Below, in pieces: positions 1 through 7,763 of a stretch of 64,000 bases of DNA. The notes below the pieces were generated by a model. The model had not been told where the DNA came from and made no database searches. It saw only the letters and a program-made list of their open reading frames with translations. Origin of the DNA: Acinetobacter sp. C32I (GTDB lineage: Bacteria; Pseudomonadota; Gammaproteobacteria; Pseudomonadales; Moraxellaceae); contig NZ_CP098480.1 of NCBI RefSeq assembly GCF_023702715.1, forward strand, positions 2,914,001 through 2,978,000, given 5' to 3'. The position numbers and the translations under genes are program-made. Position 1 is the stretch's first letter, and each line of letters opens with the position of its first letter.

Positions 1-724
1 GTTTATCTTTCAATACTGCATTTAAAATTTGACGAGCGGCTTCTTCTGGTGGGGTACGTAGGAACTTGTCAAATTGCTTGATTGATTTGTTCGGGTCCAT
101 GCCCAAGCTCTTCAAACTGTCATTCATTTTCGCTGCTTTGGCGATATTGGTACGAATCCCGCCCGGATGTACGCAGAGTGAGCTGACACCGCCCTTCTCA
201 ATATCTAGCTCTTGGCGCAGTGATTCAGTAAAACCGCGTACCGCAAATTTAGTTGCGTTATACGCCGATTGCGTTGGTTGCGAGGTTAAACCAAAAATAC
301 TGGAGATGTTGATGATATGCCCATCTTTGGTTTGTTTAATGAATGGCAGGAATTCTTTGGTGCCATAGACCACACCCCAGAAATTAATCCCAACGATCCA
401 TTCTAAATCTTCATAGCTTGCGCCTTCGACAGTTGAGCCAAGTGCTACGCCTGCGTTATTGAAGATCAAATTGACTGAGCCATGATCCTGTACCGTCTCT
501 TGTGCCCACTGTTTCACCGCATCACGGTTTGAAACATCGAGTACTTTGGTGGTCACTGTTACAGGATACTGCTTCACCAATTCAACGGTTTGTGCCAGAC
601 CTTTGTCATTGATATCACTCAACGATAAATGACAGCCTTGTTTCGCCAATAAAACGGCCAATTGTTGTCCAATCCCAGAACCTGCACCGGTGATCGCTGC
701 GACTTTATTTTTAAAATTTTTCAT
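1..724 (-). CDS. SDR family short-chain dehydrogenase/reductase (partial, C-terminus off the left edge)
   Basis: Read on the minus strand from ATG at 724, the protein begins MKNFKNKVAAITGAGSGIG, the classical SDR nucleotide-binding motif TGxxxGIG. An NNAG motif and a YNATK active-site motif (YxxxK) follow at the expected spacing, so it should be an NAD(P)(H)-dependent oxidoreductase in the cytoplasm. The C-terminal residues lie beyond position 1. The substrate cannot be read from the sequence. It is divergent from a TetR-type gene at 1025 and has a near-consensus promoter (TTGACA, 17-bp spacer, TATATT) overlapped by a palindrome, so repression by that TetR protein is the simplest inference. 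Confidence 0.9.
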   Translation of the reverse strand, partial: MKNFKNKVAAITGAGSGIGQQLAVLLAKQGCHLSLSDINDKGLAQTVELVKQYPVTVTTKVLDVSNRDAVKQWAQETVQDHGSVNLIFNNAGVALGSTVEGASYEDLEWIVGINFWGVVYGTKEFLPFIKQTKDGHIINISSIFGLTSQPTQSAYNATKFAVRGFTESLRQELDIEKGGVSSLCVHPGGIRTNIAKAAKMNDSLKSLGMDPNKSIKQFDKFLRTPPEEAARQILNAVLKDK

Positions 725-793
725 TGCCTATCCTTTGTACTGCGAATGATACGCACATATTCGCTCAGACCATGTGCTGTTTAACCTGTAACC

Positions 794-822
794 AATATAA
801 TTTTGACAATACGTGTTGTCAA
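794..822 (-). promoter_or_regulatory. Sigma70-type promoter of the SDR gene with overlapping palindromic operator
   Basis: On the minus strand TTGACA (822-817) and TATATT (799-794) are separated by exactly 17 bp. The -35 box is one arm of an inverted repeat at 803-822: TTGACAA at 803-809, six bases, TTGTCAA at 816-822. An operator there would block RNA polymerase directly. The divergent TetR product at 1025 is the obvious candidate ligand; that assignment is inference. Confidence 0.65.
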
Positions 823-1024
823 TATAGTACACTCTAGCTTTAAGACAAATGGCAATAACCAACATCCTACATGTCATAATAGGCCTATTTACATTTCATG
901 ACTGATGATGTTTAAAAGAGACAAGGCATATTTTCAAAATTTGGTTATGCTAGTCAGCACAACATAGTTGAAATGCATATATTAGACACGCGGTTTAAAG
1001 ACTTTTTAGGGAACGGTTTTTTCA

Positions 1025-1702
1025 ATGGCAACTCAAGATCAAGCGACAAGCAAGAAAAAAAATACAGAAGCGAAAGAACGACAATTTAAAGGTCTGTCTT
1101 TAACCGAGCGCAAAGAAGCACGTCGTGAAAAATTGATTGAAGCAGGTATTGCAACCTACGGCACACAAGGCTTTTTCTCAGTCACGGTCAAAGATGTCTG
1201 TAATGAAGCCAAGCTGACTGAACGCTATTTTTATGAATCATTTAAGAAAAGTGAAGAACTATTTCAAACCGTATTCTTAAAAATGATTGAAAAAATGCAA
1301 ACCTGCTTAACCCAAGCTGTCCTCATGGCAGCACCTGAACCCAAGAATATGGTGACTGCAGGTTTGTCAGCGTTATTGAGCGCGATTAAAGATGATCCTC
1401 GTATGGCACGGATTATTTATATTGATGCCATGCTGGTGCAGGATTTACATAATCAAGCCACCATTCAAGAAACGCTGACCCAATTCGATCGCATTATTCA
1501 GGGCTTCGTGATGATCACCATGCCCAATGCCCCACATAGCACTGAAGAAGTCTCGTTGATGGCAACTGGCCTAAATGGTTATGTCACCCATATTATTATT
1601 CGTTGGGTCTCGGAAGGCTTCAAACAGCCTCTGGAAGATGTTTTGTCCGCCTGCTGTGCTGTCTTTTTGTCTTTTATCGAAACCACCTCGCAAAAAAATT
1701 AA
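1025..1702 (+). CDS. TetR/AcrR family transcriptional regulator
   Basis: A 225-residue protein with an N-terminal TetR-type helix-turn-helix at about residues 33-80 (KLIEAGIATYGTQGF ... VCNEAKLTERYFYESFKKSEELF) and a divergent C-terminal helical ligand-binding region. The first 30 residues are a charged Lys/Glu/Gln-rich extension, longer than usual. It is divergent from the SDR gene across 300 bp that contain a 20-bp palindrome overlapping the SDR promoter, so local repression of that gene is likely. The effector is unknown. The region 823-1024 has no other recognisable gene. Confidence 0.88.
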   Translation: MATQDQATSKKKNTEAKERQFKGLSLTERKEARREKLIEAGIATYGTQGFFSVTVKDVCNEAKLTERYFYESFKKSEELFQTVFLKMIEKMQTCLTQAVLMAAPEPKNMVTAGLSALLSAIKDDPRMARIIYIDAMLVQDLHNQATIQETLTQFDRIIQGFVMITMPNAPHSTEEVSLMATGLNGYVTHIIIRWVSEGFKQPLEDVLSACCAVFLSFIETTSQKN

Positions 1703-1789
1703 AATCGTTTTACAGTTTTGTGACACACAAAGCTGTTAAACTACAGTTAAGTTAAGCAAATGAATTCATTTGCTTTATTGCTAGGCAAA

Positions 1790-1829
1790 TTGTCATCAAT
1801 CCGTCACGACTCTGCCCCATGCTTGTCAC
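1790..1829 (+). promoter_or_regulatory. Candidate Pho-box array, distal (four 7-mers at 11-bp steps)
   Basis: TTGTCAT at 1790, CCGTCAC at 1801, CTGCCCC at 1812 and TTGTCAC at 1823 are spaced exactly 11 bp apart, the spacing of PhoB half-sites (consensus CTGTCAT with 4-bp spacers). The third unit is weak. It lies upstream of phoB, consistent with the autoregulation known for phoBR operons in gammaproteobacteria. Confidence 0.6.
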
Positions 1830-1889
1830 AATTTATTGCTAAATTCGACTTTATTAATTCTTTTGCAATGATATTGTCATAATTAATCT

Positions 1890-1907
1890 TTGTAATAAGC
1901 CTGTCAT
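1890..1907 (+). promoter_or_regulatory. Candidate Pho box, proximal to phoB
   Basis: TTGTAAT (1890-1896), four bases, then CTGTCAT (1901-1907) forms an 18-bp Pho box with two deviations in the first half-site. Another TTGTCAT lies at 1874-1880 but is out of the 11-bp register. The box ends 46 bp before the phoB start codon. Confidence 0.6.
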
Positions 1908-1953
1908 AACAACAAAACGGTTAAACCGTTACAGATTTTAAGGGTATTGCGCT

Positions 1954-2664
1954 GTGAAAGATGACTATATTTTAATTGTCGATGATGAGCTACCGATCCG
2001 CGAAATGATCCATACCTCTTTGGATATGGCAGGCTTCCAATGTTTACAAGCTGAGGATGCCAAACAAGCGCATCAGATTATCGTTGATCAGCGTCCTGCG
2101 CTTATTTTGCTGGATTGGATGCTACCGGGTGGCGTGAGCGGTGTGGATTTATGCCGTCGCCTCAAACGCGATGAAAATTTGGCCGAGATTCCTGTGATCA
2201 TGCTAACTGCACGTGGTGAAGAAGACCACAAAGTACAAGGTCTGGACGCAGGTGCCGATGATTACATGACCAAGCCATTTTCAACCCGTGAACTGGTCTC
2301 TCGTATCAAAGCGGTATTACGTCGTGCCAATGCATTGAGCGGTGAGAAAGTGATTGATGCCAATGGTTTATTACTTGATCCTGTCAGCCAGCGCGTGAGT
2401 TTCGGCAACAGTATTTTAGATATGGGCCCAACCGAATATCGTTTATTGGCCTTCTTCATGACCCATCCTGAGCGCGCCTATACCCGTGCTCAACTCCTAG
2501 ATCAGGTCTGGGGTGGCAATGTCTATATTGAAGACCGTACCATTGATGTGCATATCCGTCGTTTACGCAAAGTGTTAGAGCCTTTTGGTGTCGACCGTTT
2601 TGTACAAACCGTTCGTGGCACAGGTTACCGTTTTTCGACACGAGCAGATTTAGCAGTAGGTTAA
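1954..2664 (+). CDS. phoB: Phosphate regulon response regulator PhoB
   Basis: A 236-residue OmpR-family response regulator. The receiver domain has the acidic pair at Asp10/Asp11, phosphoacceptor Asp54 (ILLDWMLPG) and Lys107 (TKPF); a winged-helix DNA-binding domain covers about 134-230 ([22 protein letters not shown]). The GTG start at 1954 is preceded by AAGGGT about 8 bases upstream and gives the family N-terminus. It is followed after 9 bp by a PhoR-type kinase, and Pho-box-like repeats lie upstream. Its expected role is activating phosphate-starvation genes when phosphorylated by PhoR. Confidence 0.95.
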   Translation: MKDDYILIVDDELPIREMIHTSLDMAGFQCLQAEDAKQAHQIIVDQRPALILLDWMLPGGVSGVDLCRRLKRDENLAEIPVIMLTARGEEDHKVQGLDAGADDYMTKPFSTRELVSRIKAVLRRANALSGEKVIDANGLLLDPVSQRVSFGNSILDMGPTEYRLLAFFMTHPERAYTRAQLLDQVWGGNVYIEDRTIDVHIRRLRKVLEPFGVDRFVQTVRGTGYRFSTRADLAVG

Positions 2665-2673
2665 AAATCCTTT

Positions 2674-4032
2674 ATGTATGAGCCTTACCCCGTCCCTGAA
2701 CTGGCACGTGAACACCAACGTTTTCGCTACAGCAGTTTATGGACCTTTGCAAAACAAGATTTAAGACTGTTACTTTTTTTCTTATTGATTGCAAGCTTAG
2801 TCGGATTCGGGGTGGGTTACTTCTGGAGCTGTATTTTTATTGCCTTCGTGCTGTTTTTTTTCCTACAGCTACGCTCGCTTTATCTGGTCAATGAATGGAT
2901 TTCCAATCGCCCTTATGATGTCCCACCCAATCTGAACGGGATTTGGGGCGCTTTGCTGTTCAATGTTTACCGTGCACAACGTCAAGAACGCATTGTTCAA
3001 GCGGAGATGGTCGGATTGATTGATCGGGCGCAATCCTCTCTGGTGGCATTGGCCGAAGCGGTGGTTTTAATTGATGATCAACATCAAATCGAATGGTGGA
3101 ATCCTGCCGCTGAGAAACTGTTAGGGATTAGCCCTTTGGATCGTGGCCGCAACTTATTGTCGATTCTGCGCCAACCCAATTTTATTGAATATTTCAACCA
3201 TAGCCATCAATCTCCTGATGGTATCCGTTTACAGGCGCAGATGGATGAAGAACGTTATGTACAGGTCAAACTCACCCGTTTTGGTGGAGAAAGCCGTCTG
3301 CTGGTCGCGTATGACACCACACGGGTGCATAATCTGGAACAAATGCGTAAAGACTTTGTCGATAATATTTCACATGAGTTACGCACACCATTGACCGTGC
3401 TCAGTGGCTATATCGAAACCTTTACCGATCAAGATGATATTACCCCGCGTTGGAAACGTGCTTTCACCCAGATGCAATCTCAGACCAAACGGATGAATGC
3501 CTTGGTCAATGACCTCTTATTATTATCAAATTTAGAAAATAATAAGAAAGTCGCAAAGAATCAGATTATTGATATGGCCAATCTGATGAACCAAATCTTT
3601 GATGATGCCCGTGCCTACAATCTCGATTATGGTCATACCCTCAATCTGGATATTGATAGCCATTGCGACCTGATTGGTTCTGATATCGAAATTGCCAGTG
3701 CATTCAGTAATTTAATTACCAATGCGATTAAATACACGCCTGCAGGTGGCATCATCACCATTGGCTGGCATGAAGATGGCGATCATGCGTACTTTACCGT
3801 ACAGGATAATGGCATCGGGATTAACCCAAAACATTTGCCGCGTCTAACAGAACGTTTCTACCGTGTCGATAGCGCACGTAGCCGTCAAACAGGTGGAACA
3901 GGATTAGGGCTTGCGATTGTGAAACACGTGTTGATGCAACACGGTGCGCACTTGGAAATTACCTCTAAAGAAAATGAAGGTTCGACCTTTACTGCGGTGT
4001 TCCCGAAAGAACGCTTATACCGCATGATTTAA
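2674..4032 (+). CDS. phoR: Phosphate regulon sensor histidine kinase PhoR
   Basis: A 452-residue inner-membrane histidine kinase. Two hydrophobic segments at about 30-68 form the membrane anchor with almost no periplasmic loop, as in PhoR. A PAS domain covers about 125-215, the phosphorylated histidine is His234 in SHELRTPL, and the HATPase domain shows the N box (NLITNAIKYTP), G1 (DNGIGI) and G2 (GGTGLGLAIVKH). It sits 9 bp behind phoB, so the two are co-transcribed. It should phosphorylate PhoB under phosphate limitation; sensing would rely on PstSCAB/PhoU, which are not in this window. Confidence 0.95.
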   Translation: MYEPYPVPELAREHQRFRYSSLWTFAKQDLRLLLFFLLIASLVGFGVGYFWSCIFIAFVLFFFLQLRSLYLVNEWISNRPYDVPPNLNGIWGALLFNVYRAQRQERIVQAEMVGLIDRAQSSLVALAEAVVLIDDQHQIEWWNPAAEKLLGISPLDRGRNLLSILRQPNFIEYFNHSHQSPDGIRLQAQMDEERYVQVKLTRFGGESRLLVAYDTTRVHNLEQMRKDFVDNISHELRTPLTVLSGYIETFTDQDDITPRWKRAFTQMQSQTKRMNALVNDLLLLSNLENNKKVAKNQIIDMANLMNQIFDDARAYNLDYGHTLNLDIDSHCDLIGSDIEIASAFSNLITNAIKYTPAGGIITIGWHEDGDHAYFTVQDNGIGINPKHLPRLTERFYRVDSARSRQTGGTGLGLAIVKHVLMQHGAHLEITSKENEGSTFTAVFPKERLYRMI

Positions 4033-4037
4033 ACCTG

Positions 4038-4059
4038 AAGGGAACTGCTAAGTTCCCTT
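4038..4059 (+). terminator. Hairpin after phoR, weak terminator candidate
   Basis: Inverted repeat AAGGGAACT (4038-4046) / AGTTCCCTT (4051-4059), a perfect 9-bp stem with a 4-base loop just after the phoR stop. No clear T-run follows, so it may be a partial terminator or an mRNA-stabilising hairpin. Confidence 0.4.
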
Positions 4060-4141
4060 AAATATGATGTGATCATTCCACTAAAATAATATAATAAATT
4101 GTTGTTTCATTTCATTATTTATATTTCTCGATGTATTCCTC

Positions 4142-4609
4142 ATGCTCAATACCCCTTTTCTTCGTGCTTGTATTCTCTTACTTGGACTCAATACCCCTTT
4201 GGCAATTCATGCTGCTCCAACAGATCCGCTGATTGGGACGTGGAAAGTCGTGGATGAGCGTACGGGCTCGTATCTGTCTGATATCGTCATTCGCAAACAT
4301 TCTGCGACCGAGCAATACAGTGCGGTGATTGTCAAAATGTATCCTTCTGCCAAGGAGGCTGCACCGACCTTATGTACAGCATGTACAGGTACTTTAAAAA
4401 ACCAGCAGATTATCGGTATGGAAGTGCTAACTGGTCTAAAGATGTTGAGTCAAAATGAAGAATTTGGACAAGGTGTTTGGCTCAATCCTTATGATGGTCA
4501 CAAATACAACCTGAATGGACGCCTCAGCAAAACAGGCAAAATGTTGAGTATCAATGCCAAAAATCCAAGCAATAATAGTTTCCGTAATATGACTTGGATT
4601 CGACTTTAA
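4142..4609 (+). CDS. Secreted DUF2147 family protein
   Basis: A 155-residue protein with a Sec signal peptide (hydrophobic core about residues 8-22, cleavage near AIHA|AP). The mature part begins DPLIGTWKVVDERTG and contains a CTACTG segment, typical of DUF2147 proteins, which are predicted lipocalin-like exported proteins of unknown function. The two close cysteines could form a disulfide in the periplasm. It is separated from phoR by 109 bp and ended by a strong terminator, so it is probably monocistronic. No function is claimed. Confidence 0.8.
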   Translation: MLNTPFLRACILLLGLNTPLAIHAAPTDPLIGTWKVVDERTGSYLSDIVIRKHSATEQYSAVIVKMYPSAKEAAPTLCTACTGTLKNQQIIGMEVLTGLKMLSQNEEFGQGVWLNPYDGHKYNLNGRLSKTGKMLSINAKNPSNNSFRNMTWIRL

Positions 4610-4626
4610 TAATTTAAATTTCACAT

Positions 4627-4657
4627 AAAAAAGAGTGCATAAAATGCACTCTTTTTT
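4627..4657 (+). terminator. Rho-independent terminator (bidirectional)
   Basis: Perfect 14-bp inverted repeat AAAAAAGAGTGCAT / ATGCACTCTTTTTT with a 3-base loop, between the convergent DUF2147 and PACE genes. It has T-runs on both strands. Confidence 0.85.
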
Positions 4658-4682
4658 ATAAATTTAAGCATAAGACTGCCAA

Positions 4683-5135
4683 TTAAGAGCTGGTTTTGGC
4701 ACTCATCGCTGCTGGCTCAAGCAAATGACTAGGCAACCCAAAAATATGATCAAAAAAGTAATTATAAACAAAGGTATAACATGGAATCAGCACCATTAAA
4801 CTAAAATCGAGCAAGAAGGCTTTGACTAAACTGATCTGCATCCACCAGGCAATCAAGGGAATCAAAATCATCACCAACACAATTTGAAAGCCAATGGCAT
4901 GTGCCACACGTCTGAGTACCGTACGTTTTTTTGATGTCTGCTTCTTTTCCCACATCTCAAACACAGCGTTATAAAAGAAATTCACCGTCACTGCAATTAC
5001 CGCAATCAAGATCGATAAAGGCCCTGTATGGCTGATGGTGGTACCTGAAAGCACTGCCAGCACCATTGCACAGATAAAAAAGCTAAAAACTTCATAGAAA
5101 AACACATAAGTGACTCTTCTCTTGGTTCCTTGCAT
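4683..5135 (-). CDS. PACE family multidrug efflux transporter (AceI-like)
   Basis: A roughly 150-residue inner-membrane protein with four hydrophobic helices arranged as two bacterial transmembrane pair domains. I chose ATG at 5135 rather than the upstream in-frame GTG at 5141: it follows AAGG at a usual distance, and it places the conserved glutamate of FFYEVF at residue 15, exactly where AceI of A. baumannii has its proton-coupling Glu15. PACE proteins export chlorhexidine and other biocides or short-chain diamines by proton antiport; the substrate here is unknown. A LysR gene is divergent at 5230, the same arrangement as aceI and aceR. Confidence 0.9.
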   Translation of the reverse strand: MQGTKRRVTYVFFYEVFSFFICAMVLAVLSGTTISHTGPLSILIAVIAVTVNFFYNAVFEMWEKKQTSKKRTVLRRVAHAIGFQIVLVMILIPLIAWWMQISLVKAFLLDFSLMVLIPCYTFVYNYFFDHIFGLPSHLLEPAAMSAKTSS

Positions 5136-5229
5136 GACCACACCTTAAAATCAATAATGGGTGGATTTTACGCTTTAAATTTGATAAAAAAAGTCAATCG
5201 TCATCAGATTTACTGACAAGGAAATTGCC

Positions 5230-6123
5230 ATGAAACTCAGTCGTGAGCAGCTTGAACTGATTCTGGAAATTATTGATCGTGGTAATTTTTCCGCAGCGGC
5301 GCGCGCCCTAAATCGAGTGCCGTCCGCAGTTAGTATGGCGATTGCCAATCTTGAAGCAGAGTTAAATTTAAAACTATTTGAACGTAGTAAAAATCATCTC
5401 GCCCCGACAGAAGTCGCACTTTCAATCGAACCACATGCCCGACTGATTGTGACCAAATTAGGTCAGCTCGACCTGCATCTGACTGAACTTTCAACGGGAC
5501 TCGAGACTAGCCTCTGTATTGGTATCGCCGCAGATGTGAATCAAAAGTTTTTATTGGCAGGGATTGAACAGTTGATTCAACGCTATCCCTTGTTAAATAT
5601 TGAAATCGTCAGTGCACCACAACAAGAGCTCAAAACACGGCTACACAATAACGAAATTGATCTCTATATCGCCTATAGCTCATCACAACTCGATAACAAT
5701 GAACGCTTCCGTTTGCTGGGCATGGAACAATTTGTTGCTGCGGTTTCACCTCAAGATGCACAACAGCTCAAAGCGCATAATAAAAATGAACTCACCATGT
5801 TATCTGAACTCAGACAGATTATTGTAGCTAGCAGGCATTATCCATTACCTGACAGTCGAGTATTGGTCTCGGATTCTTATTGGTATAGCGACAATTTATC
5901 CATGGCCATTGATATGGTGGAACAAGGTCTCGGTTGGGGTAATTTCCCCCTTTCCGTAGTGCAAACACATTTTGCCAAACAAAGTCTAGTTCGCTTAGCC
6001 TTTCTCGATACCACCAATGGGCTGGATATGCCGATTCATGCCATTTGGCCAGCTTATAAACCACTGAGCAAATCCATGCAGCTTTTGATTGAGCTATGGG
6101 AAAAACAAATCCATCGCGCATAA
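5230..6123 (+). CDS. LysR family regulator, probable activator of the PACE gene
   Basis: A 297-residue LysR-type regulator with the N-terminal winged HTH at about 5-62 (LELILEIIDRGNFSAAARALNRVPSAVSMAIANLE) and a substrate-binding-like effector domain from about 90. It is divergent from the PACE exporter across about 90 bp. AceR, the LysR activator of aceI, has the same position and type, so this is likely the cognate regulator; that is inference from context. A strong hairpin terminator follows the stop codon immediately. Confidence 0.88.
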   Translation: MKLSREQLELILEIIDRGNFSAAARALNRVPSAVSMAIANLEAELNLKLFERSKNHLAPTEVALSIEPHARLIVTKLGQLDLHLTELSTGLETSLCIGIAADVNQKFLLAGIEQLIQRYPLLNIEIVSAPQQELKTRLHNNEIDLYIAYSSSQLDNNERFRLLGMEQFVAAVSPQDAQQLKAHNKNELTMLSELRQIIVASRHYPLPDSRVLVSDSYWYSDNLSMAIDMVEQGLGWGNFPLSVVQTHFAKQSLVRLAFLDTTNGLDMPIHAIWPAYKPLSKSMQLLIELWEKQIHRA

Positions 6124-6153
6124 AAAAAGCCCGACATCCAAGTCGGGCTTTTT
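6122..6153. terminator. Rho-independent terminator within repeat copy 1
   Basis: GCCCGAC (6129-6135) / GTCGGGC (6142-6148) flanked by A-run and T-run, so it can work in both directions. It ends the LysR gene on the plus strand and would be the 3' end of any minus-strand RNA read from the 202-bp repeat. Confidence 0.85.
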
Positions 6154-6324
6154 CGTATTCTTTCACTAGATACAACTCCTGTCATATCTCACGTCCTGAT
6201 GCGCAAACTTATCATTCTTGTTTTATGTTTTGGAACTTCCTGTTCCTGATGAGTTCATATTAGGCAATTCAGCCTTAGCTGAAAATGGGACATTGCCTCT
6301 AATTCGTGTAAGAAAAAGCGTACA
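6123..6324. repeat. 202-bp direct repeat, copy 1 (candidate structured RNA)
   Basis: This segment is repeated almost exactly at 7543-7744, with about ten differences and two compensating single-base indels. It contains the terminator above, a GGAAC/GTTCC hairpin at about 6232-6246, and a nested structure at about 6261-6298 with outer arms AGGCAAT/ATTGCCT and inner arms TTCAGC/GCTGAA. On the minus strand it would read as structured RNA ending at the terminator, which suggests a multicopy small RNA or a non-autonomous repeat. There is no coding potential beyond a short out-of-frame extension. Confidence 0.8.
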
Positions 6325-6387
6325 CTGCTGAACTGCTCAGCATTTAAAAAAGTAACTCGGCATAGCGCAATAAGTCTAGAGAACGTA

Positions 6388-6513
6388 TCAATCTCCCAAT
6401 AAATCAATAGTCTGCTCTTTCGTCATCACGCCCATATACTGATCGTAGCTGTGTGCCAGTAAACAAATCACTACGGCCGTAATCAAGGTCAAAATCTTAT
6501 TTCTCATTGTCAT
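6388..6513 (-). CDS. Small 41-residue hydrophobic protein (hypothetical)
   Basis: On the minus strand an ATG at 6513 is preceded by AGGTGG, a good Shine-Dalgarno sequence at proper spacing. It opens a 41-codon frame starting MTMRNKILTLITAVVICLL and ending in a polar tail with a TGA stop. Residues 7-20 are strongly hydrophobic after two basic residues, so it could be a single-pass membrane peptide or a signal anchor. It lies between repeat copy 1 and a LysR gene and is divergent from the latter. I do not recognise it; function unknown. Confidence 0.5.
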   Translation of the reverse strand: MTMRNKILTLITAVVICLLAHSYDQYMGVMTKEQTIDLLGD

Positions 6514-6610
6514 GTTCAGCCACCTAAATCAAGGATCTATAAAAAAAGGTATAAGATTTCTTCCATCTAATCTAATATAGAAAAAACAAGCACTGATCTA
6601 ATTTTGAGAT

Positions 6611-7516
6611 ATGTGGACATTCAAACAATTCAATTATCTAATCACGATTGTTGAAACTGGGGGTTTTATTGCTGCCTCGGAAAAGCTATTTATTGCTCAA
6701 TCGGCCCTCAGCAGACAAATTAAAAATTTAGAAGAAGAAATCGGTTTTGAAATTTTTGATCGATCCGAGAAGAAAATTAGACTCACACCTGCAGGGGAAG
6801 CCCTGTATAAAAGTCTAAAAACCAATATTGATCATTTAAAAAGTTCGATTGTCAGCGCCCAAAGCATCAGCCGTGGTGAAGGTCGAATCATTAAAATCGC
6901 GCACTCCAGTAGTATTGTGCTGGATCAAAACAAGTTGGAAATCTTTGAGCAGCTCTGTGATACCCATAACATTGATATCGAAATGAATACCCTATCCTCT
7001 GAATTACAGCTCGAATATTTGTTGAATGGGACAATTGATCTGGGTTTTATTCGGCCCCCGATTTATCATAATTTAAATGATATCAATTCGATCAGTTTAT
7101 ACACGGCTCCCTTATATGTTGCTGCCCATATTGCAGACCCATTATTAAGTGAAAAAGAAAGTATCTCGATCCGTGAATTGGCGCCATTGAATTTTGTTTC
7201 TGTACCACATAAAGCCCGTGGTGGTTTAAGTTATTTGGCAGCCAATTTATGTTTGGTGAATGGTTTTAGTCCTAAAAGAACCAGAATCTATTCAAGAAAA
7301 AGGTCTCAACTGGAACTGGTTGCTAATGGTTTTGGCGTGTGTATTGTGCCCGAAGAATTTAAAGTAATTTTGCCTAGCAATGTCAGACTGATTCCAATCC
7401 AAGACGAGAACACCCTCAGTGAAGTGAAGCTCATCTGGAAAAAGGATGAAGACTCGATCATTGAACGTTGTGCAGCCTCGATTCATGCTTATTATAGTGC
7501 CAAGCAGGTGAGCTAA
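6611..7516 (+). CDS. LysR family transcriptional regulator
   Basis: A 301-residue LysR-type regulator. The winged HTH lies at about 1-60 (MWTFKQFNYLITIVETGGFIAASEKLFIAQ region, with SALSRQIKNLEEEIG as the recognition part) and a type 2 periplasmic-binding-fold effector domain covers about 90-295. The start at 6611 has no strong ribosome site. No enzyme or transporter is directly divergent, only the 41-codon small ORF on the other strand, so the target is unknown. The gene is flanked by the two 202-bp repeat copies, which suggests it was gained as part of a module. Confidence 0.85.
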   Translation: MWTFKQFNYLITIVETGGFIAASEKLFIAQSALSRQIKNLEEEIGFEIFDRSEKKIRLTPAGEALYKSLKTNIDHLKSSIVSAQSISRGEGRIIKIAHSSSIVLDQNKLEIFEQLCDTHNIDIEMNTLSSELQLEYLLNGTIDLGFIRPPIYHNLNDINSISLYTAPLYVAAHIADPLLSEKESISIRELAPLNFVSVPHKARGGLSYLAANLCLVNGFSPKRTRIYSRKRSQLELVANGFGVCIVPEEFKVILPSNVRLIPIQDENTLSEVKLIWKKDEDSIIERCAASIHAYYSAKQVS

Positions 7517-7542
7517 AAATTGACTGAGTTTTAGTTTAAATG

Positions 7543-7572
7543 AAAAAAGCCCGACATCCTGTCGGGCTTTTT
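7543..7572. terminator. Rho-independent terminator within repeat copy 2
   Basis: GCCCGACA / TGTCGGGC stem at 7549-7567 with flanking A-run and T-run, ending the LysR gene at 7516. It is the counterpart of the hairpin at 6122-6153. Confidence 0.85.
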
Positions 7573-7744
7573 CGTATTCCTTTCACTAGATATAACTCCT
7601 GTCATATCTCACGTCCTGATGCACAAACTTATCATTCTTGTTTTATGTTTTGGAACTTCCTGTTCCTGATGAGTTCATATTAGGCAATTCAGCCTTGGCT
7701 GAAAATGGGACATTGCCCCTAATCGATGTAAGCAAAAACGTACA
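7543..7744. repeat. 202-bp direct repeat, copy 2 (candidate structured RNA)
   Basis: Near-identical partner of 6123-6324 in the same orientation. Both copies begin right after a plus-strand LysR gene and keep the same internal inverted repeats (AGGCAAT/ATTGCCT around TTCAGC/GCTGAA at about 7681-7718). The similarity stops within a few bases at both ends, so the unit is well defined. Confidence 0.8.
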
Positions 7745-7763
7745 TGGATTTTTAGTTTATTAA

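Noticed and set aside
5828..6175. 115-codon minus-strand frame across the LysR 3' end and repeat copy 1
   Set aside because: Its first residues come from the terminator hairpin of the repeat and the remainder is antisense to LysR.
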